Source: Prorocentrum cordatum
Lineage: Eukaryota; Sar; Dinophyceae; Prorocentrales; Prorocentraceae
Reading direction: 5' to 3'
Assembly (NCBI GenBank): GCA_963575745.1
Contig: CAUYUJ010017987.1
Coordinates: forward strand, 60,001 to 124,000
Length of the DNA: 64,000 nucleotides
Shown: positions 49,703 through 61,067 of the stretch, one piece after another
How positions within the stretch are numbered: position 1 is the first letter of the stretch
How the letters are laid out: each line of letters begins with the position of its first letter
The notes under the pieces: generated by a model
The model's database searches: none
What the model was told of the DNA's origin: nothing
Seen by the model: the letters and a program-made list of their open reading frames with translations, nothing else
Translations under genes and position numbers: made by a program

Positions 49703-50660
49703 GCGGCCCAGAAACTGGAAACCCTCAAACCTTTCCCCTCAGACCTCTCACATCTACCCCCCAACGCCCGCCCCCACACCGTGCAGGACGCCCGAGAGGG
49801 GCCAGCCCAGCTCTCCAGCGCTGGAGGACCGCACCGCCTCGCCCAGTGCGTCGGCGACGTCGTCATGGACAGAACGTGAGGCTCTGGGTCGCGCGGCATC
49901 GCCGATCCGCTGGCGACTGCGGTGCGACCCTCCGACACCCTGCCTGCGCTGGCCCATCTGGACGGCCTCGACACAGGCGCCGCCCCCTCGCATCCAGCGC
50001 CGGCGAGGGCGACCAGAGGGACGTGTCGGCGAGGGCCGAGGGGATGGCCGCCCATCTTTCGGTGGCAACTTCTTGAAGGCTCCCATACCATATCGCCGGC
50101 CCTTGCGAATCGACACTAGTCGGAACTGGAGGACGCTAAACGACGCAAAAACGAAACTAATCGAGGCTAAATCGGCGTAACCTCATCGATTCCCAAACGC
50201 TGATCGACACTCGTCGACGCCAAGTATTGAATCAAAAAAGCATACAAGGCTCCCATGATTTGCTACCGAGCTATCTGCCTCGGCGCCTGGGACTCCCTTC
50301 GATCCTGCTACAGTCGGACTTGATTGGAGAGGACACGCGAGAGGACACAAGACCCTTCCGGGGGCCACGTTGCCACAGAAGTGCAGGAGGCATGGGTCGC
50401 AAGACACAGGACACGAGGGTACCCTTGATCTGGCAGGGTCGACCTACTAATCCGGGCCGATTGTAGCCGTCCTTCCTCCATGATTCCTCCCTGGATCCCA
50501 TCGCCCCGCCGACCCGGCACGATTCCACGGCCTGGTGCTGTTCTGCTCCGCGCCAGGATTCCGAGGCGAGTGGCGAAAACAAGACCTCTCAGTCTCAAAA
50601 GAGAACCACCGAGCCAACAAAAGATCGATCCTCTATCCACGGTCCTCTCAACCCTCCCAA
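49703..50660. other. gene-free stretch
   Basis: Nothing recognised. TCGACACTMGTCG words (50108, 50210) are similar to CGACGCTGATCGACTC near 22790. Confidence 0.4.
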
Positions 50661-50715
50661 TCCCTCCTCCTCCTCCTCCTCCTCCTCCTCCTCCTCCTCC
50701 TCCTCCTCCTCCTCA
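50661..50715. repeat. CTC/CCT trinucleotide array
   Basis: About 55 bp of nearly pure CCT. Confidence 0.93.
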
Positions 50716-51459
50716 CTCCTCAACGACAGAAGGGTGAACTCCAGAAGCGGTATCGATCCTCGAACCTCAGCTCGACGCCCGATCGGTCCTCCTCCTCCTC
50801 CTCATCCTCGTCGTCGTCGATCCCAGGAGGGACGTGCATCTACATGTCCATGCCCTCACGATCTGGACAACGAGGCGCGCTCCATGGACGGGCGACCCTT
50901 TGGATACATTCCGCGCGGGGCACCTGGGCAAAAACCATCCTGCATCCGTTGGGGTCGACGGTCGCCTACCAGGAAACCTGACCCCGTGGATTCGGCGGCA
51001 ACTGCTGGGAAGTCTCCGTAAGAAGAATCAAAAACGAATACGCCCGACTAACCGGGAAACGTCTCTTGTAGTGGAAAATAATTATCTCTTCGACGCCCTA
51101 ATTGACGGACTCGGGCCACACCGATAAAGGAAAATAGCCATTTCTCCGCGGTACCCGCCACACAACAACGACGACGACGAGATGAAAGAGGAGGCTGTGA
51201 GCAACGCCTTCGGCGAAAAATGTGTCGATCTCTATTGCAATTCGATTTCAGACGTGCTCAAAATGCCTCTCATAATGCCTCTTTCGTGCAGGGTAGCCCA
51301 GGGAGCATTATTCCAACAATAGAAGGAAACAAATCTCCACCGCGACAACGATGACGACGCTTACAATTACGATTCAGGTTACGATTCAGATTACGACTAC
51401 AGCCACCACAGCGATCACAACTATAACAACGACTACAATCACGATTCGAATCACGACTC
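50716..51459. other. stretch ending in degenerate TACGATTC words
   Basis: No gene. From 51355 to 51459 it consists of TTACGATTCAG/ACGACTACAG words that lead into the AGT array. Confidence 0.5.
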
Positions 51460-52533
<1,074 letters not shown>

Positions 52534-52939
52534 ACTCCGACGGAAGAACCCCACATAAGAATCCTCTGGGCGAATCTGGAAAAAGCCATCACCGTCGTCC
52601 TCGTGGTTGGTGAGGCGTCCTGGTTGTCTCTTCTGCGTATATTTCCTCTCGCCTTGGCGCGGGCCCCCCTTCCACTCCTTACGTTGTCCCCATCCTCGCC
52701 CCCCTGTTTGTTCCGCGCCCCGCCACCTCCTCCCCTTCCTGTTGCATGAGCGCGCATGTCGATGTTCCTCGGCGCCGTCGCCGCCACGGCCAGCACAGGC
52801 GCGTTCTCTACTGGTCACGTCGCGCAGCCGTTGGGACAACCCCGCGGGCCAGGCTGTCGGGGCAACCCCGCGAGCCGTTGGCGCGCAAGACCAAGCCGTT
52901 GGGACAACCCCGCGGGCTTCGAGCGAGGCGCAGCCGCGC
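52534..52939. other. 3' flank of the helicase exon
   Basis: It contains three GTTGGGACAACCCCGCGGGC-like units between 52830 and 52915. No other gene is supported. Confidence 0.5.
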
Positions 52940-53458
52940 TCAGGCGGAAGGCAGCACGAAGCCCAGCTCTGCCGCGAGCTGCTTCGCCTCCGCCCTGGAC
53001 AAAACCGCTCTCTTGTCGAACTCCAGGAGCGCCTTCCGCAGGGACGCCGGCGGCCCGCGCTCCAGGAACTCTCGCGGCGGCGGCCGCAGGATCAGCATGT
53101 TCCGCATGCACGTGGCGCGGGAGAACATGACGTAGAGGTGCAGCCACCACTGCTCGTCCGACATGCCCGTGCGGCCAGCGTCCTCGTCTCTCGCGCAGTC
53201 GATGGTGACGCCCTTGCGCAGCGTCTGGCCCTGCGACAGCGTGGAGGTCAGGTAGGACGCGTGCGTCAGGGTGAACCCCGAGCGGCGCACGCTGTGCGCC
53301 CCCGAGCTCTGCCATGTGAACTCCCTTTCGCTGGGCCTGAACATCAGCAAGCTCCGCGCCCGCGCCTCGGCCTGGCCGTCGTCGTCGGCGCCTTCGGCGC
53401 CCTGTCGCAGCACCTCGGCGACCTCCTGGTAGATCGGAGACTCCTTGAAGCCGTGCAC
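52940..53458 (-). CDS. PIF1/RecD-type DNA helicase, C-terminal exon
   Basis: Last exon of a superfamily-1 helicase. FTLTHASYLTSTLSQGQTLR and KGVTIDCARDED correspond to the C-terminal 2B/motif V region (typically a 'K.QG.T...V.ID' pattern), followed by WWLHLYVMFSRATCMRNMLIL (motif VI region, 'Y V ..SR') and LRPPPREFLERGPPASLRKA. Stop at 52940. The acceptor is CTGCAG^GTGCAC at 53458/53459, phase 0. The helicase core (Walker A/B) must be in upstream exons beyond the satellite-filled intron and is not seen in this window. PIF1-type helicases unwind DNA in replication and telomere or mitochondrial maintenance; the last basic residue of motif VI is retained. Confidence 0.72.
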   Translation of the reverse strand: MHGFKESPIYQEVAEVLRQGAEGADDDGQAEARARSLLMFRPSEREFTWQSSGAHSVRRSGFTLTHASYLTSTLSQGQTLRKGVTIDCARDEDAGRTGMSDEQWWLHLYVMFSRATCMRNMLILRPPPREFLERGPPASLRKALLEFDKRAVLSRAEAKQLAAELGFVLPSA

Positions 53459-53468
53459 CTGCAGCCAG

Positions 53469-54505
53469 ATTCCTGACCCGCTCGGATTACCAACATGATC
53501 CGCGGGCCCCATAGGGAGGGGGCTCCCGCCTGAGACTTCCTCGCAGTTCACTCACAGAAGAGGCTCCCGCCTGAGACTTCCTCCATATTCAGGCTTGAGG
53601 AGCCCAAAATTGACGACAGTTACAGGATTCCGATGACCCGCTCGGATTACCAACATGATCTGCGGGCCCCATAGGGAGGGGGCTCCCGCCTGAGACTTCC
53701 TCACAATTCACTCAGAGACGAGGCTCCCGCCTGAGACTTCCTCCAAATTCAGGCTTGACGAGCCCAAAAGTGACGACAGTTACAGGTTTCCGATGACCCG
53801 CTCGGATTACCAACATGATCTGCGGGCCCCATAGGGAGGGGGCTCCCGCCTGAGCCTTCCTCAGAATTCACTCACAGACGAGGCTCCCGCCTGAGACTTC
53901 CTCCAAATTCAGGCTTGAGGAGCCCAAAAGTGACGACAGTTACAGGTTCCGATGACCCGCTCGGATTACCAACATGATCTGCGGGCCCCATAGGGAGGGA
54001 GCTCCCGCCTGAGACTTCCTCCAATTCACTCACAGACGAGGCTCCCGCCTGAGACTTCCTCCAAATTCAGGCTTGACGAGCCCAAAAGTGACGACAGTTA
54101 CAGGTTCCGATGACCCGCTCGGATTACCAACATGATCTGCGGGCCCCATAGGGAGGGGGCTCCCGCCTGAGCCTTCCTCAGAATTCACTCACAGACGAGG
54201 CTCCCGCCTGAGACTTCCTCCAAATTCAGGCTTGAGGAGCCCAAAAGTGACGACAGTTACAGGGTTCCGATGACCCGCTCGGATTACCAACATGATCTGC
54301 GGGCCCCATAGGGAGGGAGCTCCCGCCTGAGACTTCCTCCCAATTCACTCACAGACGAGGCTCCCGCCTGAGACTTCCTCCATTTTCAGGCTTGACGAGC
54401 CCAAAAGTGACGACAGTTACAGGTTTCCGATGACCCGCTCGGATTACCAACATGATCTGCGGGCCCCATAGGGAGGCTCCCGCCTGAGATTCCCACAATT
54501 TACTC
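53469..54505. repeat. 160-bp satellite in the helicase intron, 6.5 units
   Basis: GACCCGCTCGGATTACCAAC starts at 53475, 53635, 53795, 53954, 54112, 54272 and 54432 (periods 158-160). Within each unit GGCTCCCGCCTGAGACTTCC occurs twice. Units are more than 95% alike, so the array is recently amplified or homogenised. Confidence 0.97.
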
Positions 54506-55020
54506 AACTGAGATGATGAGGATGAGGATGATGAGTGGTGGTGAAGATGAGTGGTGAAGAGGATGATGATTGATTGTGAGTGGTGGTGGCGATGATGATG
54601 TTTGAATGAGGATGATGCCGATGCCGATGATGATGATGATGATGATGTTCGTGAGCGTGTGAGAGAGTGCGAGTGATGATGATGATGAGTATGTGAGTGA
54701 CTAAGCATGTGAGAGAGCATCATCGATGATGCTGATGAGGTTGATGATGAGAGAGTGTGAGTGAGTGTGAGTGGGTGTGTGTGTGTGTTCCTGTCCTGTT
54801 CCTGCGCGGGGTGTCCAGAGAAAACAAGAACCCCACTTTGGATGTGGGGAATAATAGTAGTGGTGATGGTAGGCGTAATATTAGTCGTACTAGTACTTGG
54901 GGTAGCAGCTGTACTCCTAGTAGTCGTAGCGGTAGCTGTTGCTGTAGGCGCAGTAGTCGTAATGATAGTAGTAGAAGTAGTCGTCATCGTAGTAGCAGTA
55001 GTAATAATAACATTAGCGCA
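54506..55020. repeat. GATGAT and TAGTCGTAG low-complexity DNA
   Basis: GATGATGAG repeats (54510-54760), a GTGTGTGTG run (54776-54788) and degenerate TAGTAGTCGTAG words (54845-55010). Confidence 0.85.
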
Positions 55021-55454
55021 TGCCAAAACAAACCTGCTGTCGACCACTGATATACCAGCGCTGCTGCTGGTGTTGACCTCCAAGGAGTCGTTCCCTGAGA
55101 TATGGGCATGGACGACTGCAGACATCCACAACAGTGCGCGGCGCTTTCGGGACCGCGGGGGGACCAAACACAAGCGCGCAGGACGCTGCTACCGCATCGC
55201 GCTCTGCGATCGGGGGACCCCAGTGTGATGACAACCGAGATGACACCCCCACCTCCGACGGTGGCGCCCGCGCGCATCCCTGGCAGGCGGGGTGCCGGGA
55301 CCCCGAAGGGGGGGTGAGGGCAAGAGTTCGGTGGCCCCGGGGCTGGCGCTCGAGCGCAGGGCCGCTCCCCAGTCGCGGCACCCGTTCGGCGCAAGTCTGC
55401 CTCGCCCCCGTGGTGGTCGGAGGTGGGGGCGGCATGTTGCGCTGCGGCAGTGGG
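55021..55454. other. gene-free stretch
   Basis: No supported gene or repeat. Confidence 0.4.
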
Positions 55455-55665
55455 CCCGCGCTCGAGGTCACTCCGGGGTTGGCCCGACGGGGCCACCACG
55501 AAAACGATGCGGCCCAGGCTGAAATCTGACGCGGGCTCCCGCTGCAGACATCCCACGAACACTGGACCGTCAAAATCCAGGGCGGGCTCGTCAACCTGGG
55601 TCTTACGTTTCCACAACTCGACCCGATCAGAGATCCCACGACTTGATTTTGCCGGCACGCAGCGG
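55455..55665. repeat. dispersed repeat family F, copy 2
   Basis: It aligns with 39470-39680: GGGTTGGCCCGACGGGGCCA, GCTGAAATCTGACGCGGGCT, GCAGACATCCCACGAACACT, GGACCGTCAAAATCC. Confidence 0.82.
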
Positions 55666-55675
55666 GGATAAATCG

Positions 55676-55826
55676 GCGAGGATAAATCGAGAACCTCTGA
55701 GATCCCGCGGCGCTGGAAGATGTATCGGGCACCGCGGCCTTTTCAGAGAGTTCAGGAACGATCTGAGATCGTTCCGGAGCGCACTGGAACGGATTTATCT
55801 TCGTCCCAACCCCGTCCGATGCCCAA
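55676..55826. repeat. dispersed repeat family E, copy 3
   Basis: GAGAACCTCTGAGATCCCGC, CGATCTGAGATCGTTCCGGA (palindromic), GGAACGGATTTATC, CCCCGTCCGA. Confidence 0.75.
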
Positions 55827-55849
55827 TAGTTAAGACCTTCTCCTGTCAG

Positions 55850-55990
55850 GCGCCCTCTTCGTCCGAGCCGGTCCTTGTCGGCCCCGGGGCCCAGCAAGGG
55901 CCCAAAAGATGCCGACGAGAGCTGGCCAAACACTCCCGTCGCGACTGCCTCACGACGCAAAGGAGCCTGGGCCAGGTGATCGAAAATCGA
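55850..55990. repeat. dispersed repeat R2, partial copy
   Basis: It shares GGCCCCGGGGCCCAGCAAGG and CTCACGACGCAAAGG with the R2 remnant at 62.3-62.5 kb. Confidence 0.5.
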
Positions 55991-56880
55991 CACCAGGACC
56001 CATCTTGGGGTGAGATCTGCCGATCATTTCCGAGGATGAGGTGAACAGAAACGATGACCATAATAAAGACTGAATGCGGAAACGTCGGTGTAGATCTTGG
56101 TCATCGTCAGTCTTGGTCATCGTCAATTCGTGGAACATCCTTGCGAATCGGCAACGGCGGGCATGGACCATGAAAAAGATCGGCGTCGGCAAAGTCCCAC
56201 GACATCTTGGTCGTGGTCGTCGTGTTTCTATCGAGACTCTCTCGAGGAGCCTCCTGGAGGCCGCAAAGCCTGAGCTTGAAGCCCGAAGCTCGATCCTCGA
56301 AATCGATCCTCAACGATGTGCACTGAGAGGCAACGTTAGGTGGGGACTGGCTCAGGCGGGGTGGGGGAACATCGACCTGACATCGGCGATACACCGCCGA
56401 TAGAGCGGCGACCAGCCCCCGATACGAAAACCGCACGCCCCTGGCCGGGCGGGCTATCGGGCCACTATATCGACACTGACGTTGGGGGCCGATGCATCCC
56501 CCCTGGGCCTGTGCCCCTTTCACGTTGCCCCCCAACTCTCCGGTCATATCTCGGCTCTCAGGCGGCCGTCTATCCCCCTTTCACGCCCCACAACTTTCTG
56601 GTCATATCTCGGCTCTCGGGCGGCCGCTCGGGACGATCCGGGCACCCCCTGAACGCTCTCGGCGAGGCGCAGTCGGTGGAGAGCACCCCGGGCCCCGAGG
56701 CCACAAGGCCGCCGAGAAGCGGCAAAAGCGTCCGAAAGCACCAAACTCTCAACCAAGGAACGTTGCCCCTCGGGCTCATCCCCGCCCCTGACGTCGCCCC
56801 CAGCGGTGTGACCGTGCCTCCCGCCACGCTCGGCTGCATGCAAAAGAGGCCCTGGGCAAGAGTTGGAGGCCTGGAAATGG
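55991..56880. other. gene-free stretch
   Basis: Two near-identical halves of TCTTGGTCATCGTCA (56096, 56113) and a duplicated CGGTCATATCTCGGCTCTC (56550, 56601). No gene. Confidence 0.45.
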
Positions 56881-57049
56881 GCACCAACACCAAGACAGGG
56901 GGCTGCCTCCACAGGGGGGAGATGATCTTAGATTTCGGTGTTGGTGGTAATATGTTGGTCACCTTGGAAGCCAGAATATTACCACCATCACCGAGATCGG
57001 GATCTTCTTCCCTCGGTGGAGGAACACTGCCGATATTGGTGTTGGTGTC
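56881..57049. mobile_element. foldback element family M
   Basis: The left arm starts GCACCAACACCAAGACAGGG and contains TTCGGTGTTGGTGGTAATAT. The right arm in reverse complement starts GACACCAACACCAATATCGG and contains CTCGGTGATGGTGGTAATAT. Arms of about 84 bp nearly meet at the centre. 169 bp, non-coding, one copy in this window. Confidence 0.85.
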
Positions 57050-57393
57050 AACCTCTAGGCCTGCGAAAGAGTGGCCTTGGGTGCGCAGCTTGAGGGGGCC
57101 GCAGGGGGGCCAAATCCAAGCGGGCAGGCCACTGCTGGGGGAGCCCCGTGAGCCCGCACCGGAGGTCACTATGGCGAGGGGTTACTCTTACTCGTCGGCG
57201 CGCACAAGGGGGTGGAGGGAAGGGGGAGGGCTTCTTAGGAGGAGGCTGCTTCTTAGAAGGCGCCGGCCTTACATCTGCAGATAAGGCCCGCGCCTTCTGA
57301 GAAGCAGAGGTGCCTCTAAGATTGGGTCGGGCCTGTCCTCCTACAGGGGGATTTGGGGCGAAAAATACCCCAAATGGCGAAACAATAATCAAA

Positions 57394-57510
57394 AGACCCT
57401 CCCTGCGGCGAACGCCGAGGAGAGGGCAAGATAGAACAGCAAGAGGCAAAGAGAGGAGTACGGGAACGACCAGAGAGCAGAGCGCGACGCTTGGTGAGGG
57501 AGGGGCAGAT
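57394..57510. repeat. dispersed repeat O, copy 1
   Basis: GACCCTCCCTGCGGCGAACG, then AACAGCAAGAGGCAAAGAGA, GGAACGACCAGAGAGCAGAG and GCGCGACGCTTGGTGAGG. It recurs at 59223-59328 and 59329-59419. Confidence 0.88.
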
Positions 57511-57519
57511 TGAGTTTAG

Positions 57520-57671
57520 GTCGGGCGTGCCCCCCTACGGGCGGATTTGGGATGATTCATTGAACATATTTGAAACATATTCCAAACATGGACAACAAAT
57601 ATCTCAAAAATCGCCCCCAGGCTATTGCTTGACTATTCTTGAATCTGCCCTGGTCGAGGGACAGGCCCGAC
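57520..57671. mobile_element. foldback element family D, copy 3
   Basis: Left GTCGGGCGTGCCCCCCTACG, right (reverse complement) GTCGGGCCTGTCCCTCGACC. AT-rich interior with CATATTTGAAACATATTCC. 152 bp. Confidence 0.8.
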
Positions 57672-57720
57672 TTCACTCCGAGAAGCCCTCCCCTCCCCCC
57701 CACCCCCCCTCTGCGCGTGG

Positions 57721-57892
57721 CTTGGCGGCGCGCAGAGGGGGGTAGGGGGAGGGGGGAAGGCTTCTTAGAAGCACCCCTGCTTCTTAGAAGGCGCGGGCCT
57801 TCTCTATAGACGTAAGGCCGAGGCCTTCTAAGAAGCAGGGCGCTTCTAAGAAGCCCTCCCCCTCCCCCTACCCCCCTCTGCGCGCCGCCAAG
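57721..57892. mobile_element. foldback element family C, near-perfect complete copy
   Basis: Starts CTTGGCGGCGCGCAGAGGGG and ends with its complement. The 86-bp arms differ at only a few positions and are separated by only a few bases, centred near CTATAGACG. A TGG trinucleotide flanks both ends (57718-57720 and 57893-57895), a possible 3-bp target duplication. 172 bp and no coding capacity; it could extrude as a single hairpin. Confidence 0.92.
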
Positions 57893-57969
57893 TGGCCGAC
57901 TTGCGCGCAGATGGCGCGCGGGGGGGGCTTAATGGGGGGGTCACCAAAGGGGGGGGGGGTCAGAAAAAG

Positions 57970-58280
57970 GTCCCCTTTCGTGCCCCTTTCGGGCCCCTCC
58001 AGAGCCCCAGGGGGCTCGTTCAGGTACCGTTTGGGTACCTTTTCGGACCACACTCGCCGCCCCCGCATTCCCAGACCCCCGACTTCGTGATTTTTTCACA
58101 ACGTCGACCCCCAGAGGTCTGGACCCCTTCCCCAGGACCGGTTTTTCATCCTGAGTCGTTATTTGACGCTCCCGAGGCCCGGTGAGGGCCCCCGGAGGCC
58201 GAAAACAGCGAAAAACATCCCGTCGTGATTTTTTCACGACGCGAGGGGGTCTGGGTTTATGATCCCCCATGACGCAGCGC
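57970..58280. repeat. dispersed repeat R2, copy 3
   Basis: CCCAGACCCCCGACTTCGTG, CCCCAGAGGTCTGGACCCCT, GCTCCCGAGGCCCGGTGAGG, AGGCCGAAAACAGCGAAAAA and CCCCCATGACGCAGCGCCC, in the same order as at 5200 and 7540. Confidence 0.85.
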
Positions 58281-58489
58281 CCAAGACGCGCGGGAGGGGG
58301 CCCTTCCCCGGCCGGCGGCCAGCCGCGCCCGCCCCCGAGGCCTCAGGGGCGCACCCGCGGCACGGGCGCGGCCCCGACGGCGGAGCCGCACTCGGCCTCG
58401 GCGCGTCGACGGGGGGCCTGCTGCGAGCAGGGGGGCTGCCCGGCAGGAGGTGCGGCGACCCCCGCCCCTCCTCTCCCCAGGCCAAAACA

Positions 58490-58625
58490 GGGCTAGGATC
58501 GGGATAAATCGCTCCAGAGCGTTCCGGAGCGCTCTCAGAGCGTTCCGCAACGCTCTGGAGCGGCCGCGGCGCCCAATACATCCTCCAAACCCGCCGATTC
58601 TCAGAGATTTCGAGTTATCCCGATC
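58490..58625. repeat. dispersed repeat family E, inverted copy
   Basis: CTCCAGAGCGTTCCGGAGCG, CTCTCAGAGCGTTCC and TTCTCAGAGATTTCGAGTTA correspond to family E read on the other strand. Confidence 0.65.
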
Positions 58626-58689
58626 CGATTTTGTCCCGATCTTCGCGTCGTTTTACAGGCCCCCCTCGGAGCATCCAACAAAAAGCACG

Positions 58690-58885
58690 GCGGGGGCTTC
58701 TGGGGGAGGATGTCCCGCCCCCGGGGGCACTCCCCTGGCCTCGGGACCGTCCAACAACGACTCTGGAGGAGAAGCCGGTCCCGGGAGATTTGGGGAAGGA
58801 TTTCCGGCCCCCGGGAGCACTCACCTGGCCTCGGGACCGTCAACAAACCACTCGTGAGGAGAAGACGGTCCCAGGAGATGGGTGG
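58690..58885. repeat. 90-bp tandem repeat derived from inverted R2
   Basis: GCACTCMCCTGGCCTCGGGA occurs at 58727 and 58817 (90 bp apart). Its reverse complement matches the GGTCCCGAGGCCTGGCGAGG section of R2. Confidence 0.75.
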
Positions 58886-59222
58886 ATAGCCCCAGGGGTC
58901 GACGCTACGAAAAATCATGGCGCCAGCGACCCCCCGCAGCCTCTCCCGGGATCAGTCGGCGTCGAAGTGGCCCATCGGATCGAATCGAAGAGTGCATCTG
59001 AACGACATGGGATCGAAATCGAATCGGATCGGCTGCGCCAGGATGCACGACAACGCCATGCAAAAATCGGGCCGCGACGGATCGCCGGAACGTCGGAATC
59101 GAATCGGATCTGGCCCGCCAGAATCGAGATGTAATGGGATCGGTCAGATCGAAACAGGCCCCTTCTCCGCCTCCTCAAGACTCGAGGCTGCGGACTTGCC
59201 TCCGAATCAGGTAGAGCCCTCG

Positions 59223-59419
59223 AGACCCTCCCCCCGGCGAACGCCGGGGAGAGGGCAAGAAAGAACAGCAAGAGGCAAAGAGAGAAGTACGGGAACGACC
59301 AGAGAGCAGAGCGCGACGCTTGGTGAGGAAGAGGGCAAGAAAGAACAGCTAGAGGCAAAGAGAGAAGTACGGGAACGACCAGAGAGCAGCGCGCGACGAT
59401 TGGCGAGGGAGGGGCAGAC
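59223..59419. repeat. dispersed repeat O, tandem pair
   Basis: Two consecutive copies of the AACAGC(A/T)AGAGGCAAAGAGA...GCGCGACG block with about 90-bp spacing. Confidence 0.9.
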
Positions 59420-60908
59420 GGGGTAGGGACTGCACAGCCTGCATGCGCTGGTGGAGGCAAGGCGTGTCCGCGGGAATGAGGCTCGGGCGTGGGCCTCAAC
59501 CTCCCGAGGGGGAGGTAGGGACCTACCCTACACCTCCTCCTCCTCCTCCTCCTCCTCCTCCTCCTCCTCCTCCTTCTCCTTTGCCGCCTCCCTTCCCCCT
59601 CTCATCGCTCATCAAAGGCCGTCCACGGCGTCAGCACCACCGAACGCCGTCCGCACAGACAGCGAAGCCGACACCTGCCGAGGCCGACAGGCTGCGAACA
59701 GCCCAGAAGGGCGCAGCGACGCATCAATGATACAGTCGGGCTGCTGAAAGAAGGAACGCTAAATAAGGAACGAAGCCCTCTTCTTGGCCCTGTAAGCGCC
59801 TCCGTGCACCAGGAGGTCAAGAGGAACAGCACTGGAGGAACCTAAGGAACATCGAGCCCCTTCCGAACCCAAACTGTTCCTTATTTCAGCGTCTTGACTG
59901 TACGACAACCGAACCGAACCGACCGAACGCAACCGACTGCGACGCAGCCGAACCGACCGAACCGCGGACACCCCTGCGACCTCTGGGAGCTTATGAAAAC
60001 GGTGTAGTGAGGACTATTGAGCCTGGCCGACGGGCTGAAAAGCAAACCTAAGTCGGATTGGGCCCAGGATTGGGCCGGATTGATTGAGATTCGGCGGGAC
60101 TGGGCCAGAGTGGAACGGCTACCCATCACGCAACAAAAGCAGCGTTGATGCTGAATGTAAACTCCAAGGGGCTGCAGCCTTCGGTAGGGGTTACCGGAGG
60201 CATGGCGGCCCCAATGCCCGACATTGTGGGACTTTGGAGTAATTGAAACATGTTGGGCACACATCGGGGATACGCGATTGGGGCGCCCATCCTCGAGATG
60301 AGCGAGTCCGCGTGGTCCCCCTGAGTGTGTCCCCGAATTCATTTGCGCTCTGAAGGCATTCTTGTGGTTGGGGACCGCAAGGATTGTGGGCGAAAAATCG
60401 TCTGCGAAGCTTCGGGGAGGGCTGGCACGAGAATCGACGTGCGAGGAGCGAGGTTCGCATATCGACAACGGCTATCGCCCTTGTTGGCCTCTAGGGGGCT
60501 TCGGGTGGCCAAGGCTGGATCTGCCTCGGAATTCTCACCCAGGCGCACCCCAAGGGAGGTCTGGTGTCCAGCTGGTGACTCAGACGGGCCCCAACTCCGG
60601 TCTGGGGTCCAGCTGGTGACCTGGCGGCCATTTGTTTGCACTCGCTCTTGAACTCGGCCTTCGTGGGCCCAACTTCCAGGCCCAAGGACAATCAGGAAGC
60701 GTTCCGCCGAAGAGCAACCGGCATTGGGGCCCACTTCTAAGCCCCAGGACGGGGGATGGGATCGAGACCTCGAGGGGCCCTCGGCGCGAACAGAAGCACG
60801 ACGTCGGACACCTGGGCGTTCCGGCGGCTGGGATCCCAGGCTCGGCAACGGCACGCGGCCGCGTGCCGGACGGCGACTCGCAAACCGAACGGATCACCTC
60901 GCCTTTTT
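59420..60908. other. gene-free stretch with a CTC array
   Basis: (CTC)n at 59537-59573. ACCGAACCGACCGAACGCAA words at 59905-59960. CTGGTGACTCAGACGGGCCC/CTGGTGACCTGG duplication near 60570-60630. No gene is supported. Confidence 0.5.
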
Positions 60909-61067
60909 GAGCAGGGACCGACCGTCCCGGCATTCCTATAGGCCTACCACGACATTCTCTTAGAACACAAAAATGTTCTAAGAACAAAAAAGAATGCTTG
61001 TAGATAAGAAACACGTTGTGTTAAAACAAAACAGCCCCAGCCAGAAATGTTCTAAGAACATCTCGTG
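60909..61067. repeat. dispersed repeat R3, copy 3
   Basis: GAGCAGGGACCGACCGTCCC, ATAGGCCTACCACGACATTC, TGTTCTAAGAACAAAAAAG and ATGTTCTAAGAACATCTCG. The TTCTAAGAACA palindrome is best preserved here. The flank CCAGGACGCTTCGCCACTGC (61114) is shared with 40.46 kb. Confidence 0.85.

Larger units (their letters stand above)
57208..57720. mobile_element. foldback element family C with internal family D and repeat O
   Basis: The C left arm and centre (57208-57322) are followed at once by a half family-D element (57326-57385), repeat O (57394-57510) and a complete family-D element (57520-57671). The end of the C right arm (GAGAAGCCCTCCCCTCCCCC to CTCTGCGCG) follows at about 57680-57718. The D element sits in the same part of C as at 5.9 kb. 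Confidence 0.65.

Noticed and set aside
53469-54505. CRISPR array
   Set aside because: The 160-bp units are contiguous near-identical tandem repeats with no unique spacers, in a eukaryotic intron.
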